DNA of 33,911 nucleotides, taken from assembly GCA_016783665.1 (NCBI GenBank), contig JADHWC010000020.1:1-33911 (forward strand), in the 5' to 3' direction. The position numbers were made by a program, and so were the translations under genes. The first letter of the stretch is position 1; each line of letters begins with the position of its first letter. This DNA is from Fidelibacterota bacterium. Its GTDB lineage: Bacteria > Fidelibacterota > UBA2242. Shown in pieces: positions 32,010 through 33,911 of the stretch. The notes beneath the pieces were generated by a model. It was not told where the DNA came from. It saw nothing but the letters and a program-made list of their open reading frames with translations, and did not search any database.

Positions 32010-32395
32010 CCATTTTCTCCGAATGTTGTTAGATTATATGATAAAATGAGGATAATATCAACTAAAAATATTTCTAAAGAATTAAAAGTAATCAGGTGAT
32101 AAAATCTATTATGATCAAATTCAGATTGTAATGTGAGATAAATCACAAATTTTTAATGTTCGCCAAGTTTAACATTAACTAATAATAGACGTGTTATCGA
32201 AGAGAAATAAGTAACTTTTCACTGAATATTAATGAATGACATTCGAGTGTTTCATGAGAACAAAATGTCCTAAATTTATATTGCAAAAAGTCATTACATA
32301 CGATAAATTGCCTAACAAAAGAGTTTAAGTATCAGAACAATAAAACATCATACTACCATTTTTTTATATTTTAGAGAGTTTGATAGGAGCGCTAA
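32010..32395. other. Divergent promoter region between the CsgG-PEGA operon and the MBL hydrolase
   Basis: Nearly 390 AT-rich bases without an ORF. It holds the CRP-like palindrome at 32132-32147 and a weak sigma-70-like pair TTGCAA-17 bases-TAAATT starting at 32281. The MBL gene has a good ribosome site (AGGAG) at 32384-32388. Confidence 0.55.
32132..32147. promoter_or_regulatory. CRP/FNR-family binding site (TGTGA-N6-TCACA)
   Basis: TGTGAGATAAATCACA is a perfect match to both CRP half-sites with the correct six-base spacer, embedded in AT-rich flanks (AA...AA). It lies between divergent transcription units, about 250 bases before the MBL hydrolase ATG and about 315 before the CsgG-PEGA ATG, so either could be regulated. 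No CRP-family gene is in the window. Confidence 0.6.
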
Positions 32396-33346
32396 ATGAA
32401 AGTCAAGTTTTGGGGAGTCAGAGGGTCTATTCCAACTCCACCGACAAGCGATCAAATAAAGAAAAAAATACGAAAATTTGCACAGCGAATAGTAGAAGAA
32501 AAAATTAGCGACCAACACAAAATTGATACGCTAATTGACACACTGTCCCCGGTCGAAGCAGGTTTGATCGGTGGCAATACTTCCTGTGTGGAAGTGCGTG
32601 CAGATAACAAATTAATAATTTTTGATATGGGATCAGGACTGAAAAACCTGGGAAATTATATTGTGAAACATGATCAAAATACAAATGGTCTGGAAATTCA
32701 CATATTTTTAAGTCACACTCACTGGGATCATATACTTGGTTTTCCTTTCTTTGCCCCTGCCTTTTTTCCCAATAACAAAATCTTTATCTATGGCGGACAC
32801 CCGAACATCAAGGAACGCCTTGAAACCCAACAGGATTTTCGGTTTTTTCCTGTTGCTCTTCATCATATGAAAGCAAAAAAGGAATTTATCCAGTTGAAGC
32901 ATCGAACCAGTGTGGAAATCGGTAATGTGACTGTTAAGAATTATCCTCTTTACCATCCGGGTGGATCTTTCGGCTATAGGGTGGAGTGTGGAGGAAAATC
33001 CCTTGTATATGCAACGGATTCAGAGTATAAAGACCTTTCAAAGGGAAATATTAATAAATATGTTGAATTCTTCAAAAACGCTGATTTACTCGTATTTGAC
33101 GCCCAATATACATTTGAAGAGGCCATACATAAAGAGGATTGGGGACACAGTTCCGCTCTCGTCGGGATTGATTTTTCAATACAGGCAAATGTCAAACGGA
33201 TGGCTATCTTTCATCATGAACCGGAACGCGACGATTTTGAAGTCGATGAAATATTGCATAAATCCATCAACTATAAAAAAATCAATCATCCTGATGCCGA
33301 TTTAAAAATATTTCTTGCTACCGAAGGTTTGGAAATACAGTTATAA
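32396..33346 (+). CDS. Metallo-beta-lactamase-fold hydrolase (WGVRGSIPTP subfamily)
   Basis: A 316-residue protein. It starts with KVKFWGVRGSIPTPP, the hallmark of a phosphodiesterase-like MBL subfamily. A charged helical insertion of about 35 residues follows before GGNTSCVEV, as is usual for this group. The metal site is SHTHWDH (H-x-H-x-D-H) at about 105-111, with further ligands in LYHPGGSFGYR, VYATDSEY and IFHHEP. Both metals should be bound. The substrate is unknown; relatives are often encoded with partner-switching regulators. That fits the RsbW-like and STAS remnants directly downstream in the same direction. AGGAG precedes the ATG at the right distance. The gene appears intact although its two partners are broken. 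Confidence 0.9.
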   Translation: MKVKFWGVRGSIPTPPTSDQIKKKIRKFAQRIVEEKISDQHKIDTLIDTLSPVEAGLIGGNTSCVEVRADNKLIIFDMGSGLKNLGNYIVKHDQNTNGLEIHIFLSHTHWDHILGFPFFAPAFFPNNKIFIYGGHPNIKERLETQQDFRFFPVALHHMKAKKEFIQLKHRTSVEIGNVTVKNYPLYHPGGSFGYRVECGGKSLVYATDSEYKDLSKGNINKYVEFFKNADLLVFDAQYTFEEAIHKEDWGHSSALVGIDFSIQANVKRMAIFHHEPERDDFEVDEILHKSINYKKINHPDADLKIFLATEGLEIQL

Positions 33347-33793
33347 CCACTTTTTGATATTTCAATTAATAAGAACAAGCAAATAGATTTACAAATACAC
33401 AATAAAATTCCTGAAATAGAACGTGTTTGTGAGTCTATCGCTGAATTTTGTCGGGAACATTCAATTTCTGATAAAATCATTTTTTCTTTACATCTTGCGT
33501 TAGATGAGATTCTTACCAATATTATTTCATATAGATATTGTGATTAAAACGACCATTTGATAGATATACGCTATTCCTTGTAAAATAATTATTTAACCCT
33601 CGAAATAGAGGATGATAGTAATCCATACGATCCAGCCAACGCACCTACTCCAGACGTTAATGCATGTCTTGAAGATCGAAAAATTGGCGGTTTGGGAATC
33701 TACCTCATAAAAAATATGATGGATGAGATAAAACACAGTACTAAAAATGGGAAAAATAAGTTAATTGTAACCAGGAAATGTCAGTTTTCTTAA
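33347..33793 (+). pseudogene. Decayed RsbW-like anti-sigma factor kinase (HATPase)
   Basis: One continuous frame, the same as the MBL gene, encodes an anti-sigma regulatory HATPase but is interrupted by TAA at 33545 and TAA at 33581 and has no ATG/GTG/TTG start. Recognisable parts: EIERVCESIAEFC near the N-terminus; N-box LALDEILTNIIS; G1-like EIEDDSNPYDP, with Ser where the family has Gly; G2 KIGGLGIYLIKNMMDEI; final NKLIVTRK. Intact relatives sequester a STAS antagonist or sigma factor and phosphorylate the STAS protein. Both stops are one base from Glu or Lys codons, and no indel is present. It is therefore a real, young pseudogene rather than a frameshift error, or less likely a split or recoded gene. 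Confidence 0.85.
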
Positions 33794-33818
33794 ATGCCAA
33801 GTTGAAGAAAAGATAATA

Positions 33819-33911
33819 ATGCAGATCAATATCGAAAAAATTGAAAATATTTATATCTTTTCACTTGAGGGGAATTAAGATTCGAATACGTCTGGTGATT
33901 TAGAAAAAAAA
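33819..33911 (+). pseudogene. STAS-domain anti-sigma factor antagonist, broken and cut by the window end
   Basis: ATG at 33819 opens MQINIEKIENIYIFSLEGN, then TAA at 33876, then the same frame continues DSNTSGDLEKK to the edge. The whole matches the start of SpoIIAA/RsbV-like STAS domains (...L.G.LD..TS..LE). The stop replaces the conserved Leu of the LD pair, a single T-to-A change from TTA. It lies 25 bases after the kinase remnant, completing an MBL-HATPase-STAS gene order. The rest is outside the window. Confidence 0.75.

Noticed and set aside
33545-33878. TAA read as a sense codon (recoding) in the kinase and STAS genes
   Set aside because: TAA is the clear natural stop of many intact genes in the window, some with terminators directly after. 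The expected residues at the three sites also differ (Glu/Lys versus Leu).

Overview
The window looks like part of the chromosome of a moderately AT-rich bacterium of the FCB (Fibrobacteres-Chlorobi-Bacteroidetes) group, probably a Calditrichota, KSB1, Marinimicrobia or Cloacimonadota-type lineage. The main evidence is two very large exported proteins that end in the type IX secretion tail (NYPNPFNP...GVYFYK...KMTILK / KKMMILK). PEGA, CsgG-like, FG-GAP, FN3 and beta-helix architectures and Bacteroidota-like lipoproteins agree with this. The exact phylum cannot be fixed from one window. No tRNA, rRNA or CRISPR array was seen.

Layout. 1-2.5 kb: 3' part of a modular secreted protein (OB-like, ConA-like and MAM-like modules, T9SS tail), facing a ROK-family regulator across a shared terminator. 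4.1-10.8 kb: housekeeping genes, namely a hotdog acyl-CoA thioesterase, an RRM RNA-binding protein, a SAM methyltransferase, an AbgT-family transporter, a phosphoglycolate phosphatase-like HAD enzyme, a dCMP deaminase and a type I glutamine synthetase. 10.9-16.9 kb: an exported oligoendopeptidase F and a convergent M2-like (ACE-like) metallopeptidase lipoprotein. Between them lies an AT-rich segment with a PD-(D/E)XK nuclease-like protein and a protein with three CsgG-like repeats. That segment ends against the orphaned last codons of a second, diverged pepF copy, so it probably replaced a pepF paralogue.

17.2-31.8 kb, all on the minus strand: a two-gene unit, consisting of a CsgG x2 - PEGA x4 - DUF5683-like protein and a cohesin-like lipoprotein. 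It is followed by a REP-associated (Y1/HUH) transposase whose own coding region has been expanded by three in-frame copies of a REP-like palindrome. Last comes a 3531-residue T9SS cargo built of three beta-helix blocks, FN3 modules, seven nearly identical FG-GAP repeats, eight Ig-like repeats, a dockerin-like segment, a cohesin-like domain and the sorting tail. The dockerin-like and cohesin-like parts of neighbouring exported proteins suggest a surface assembly, but this is inference.

32.4-33.9 kb, plus strand: an intact metallo-beta-lactamase-fold hydrolase followed by a decaying partner-switching pair (RsbW-like HATPase and STAS protein). Both partners carry in-frame TAA codons without frameshifts. 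A perfect TGTGA-N6-TCACA CRP-like site lies in the divergent promoter region upstream.

All functional calls come from reading motifs by eye; no database search was possible.
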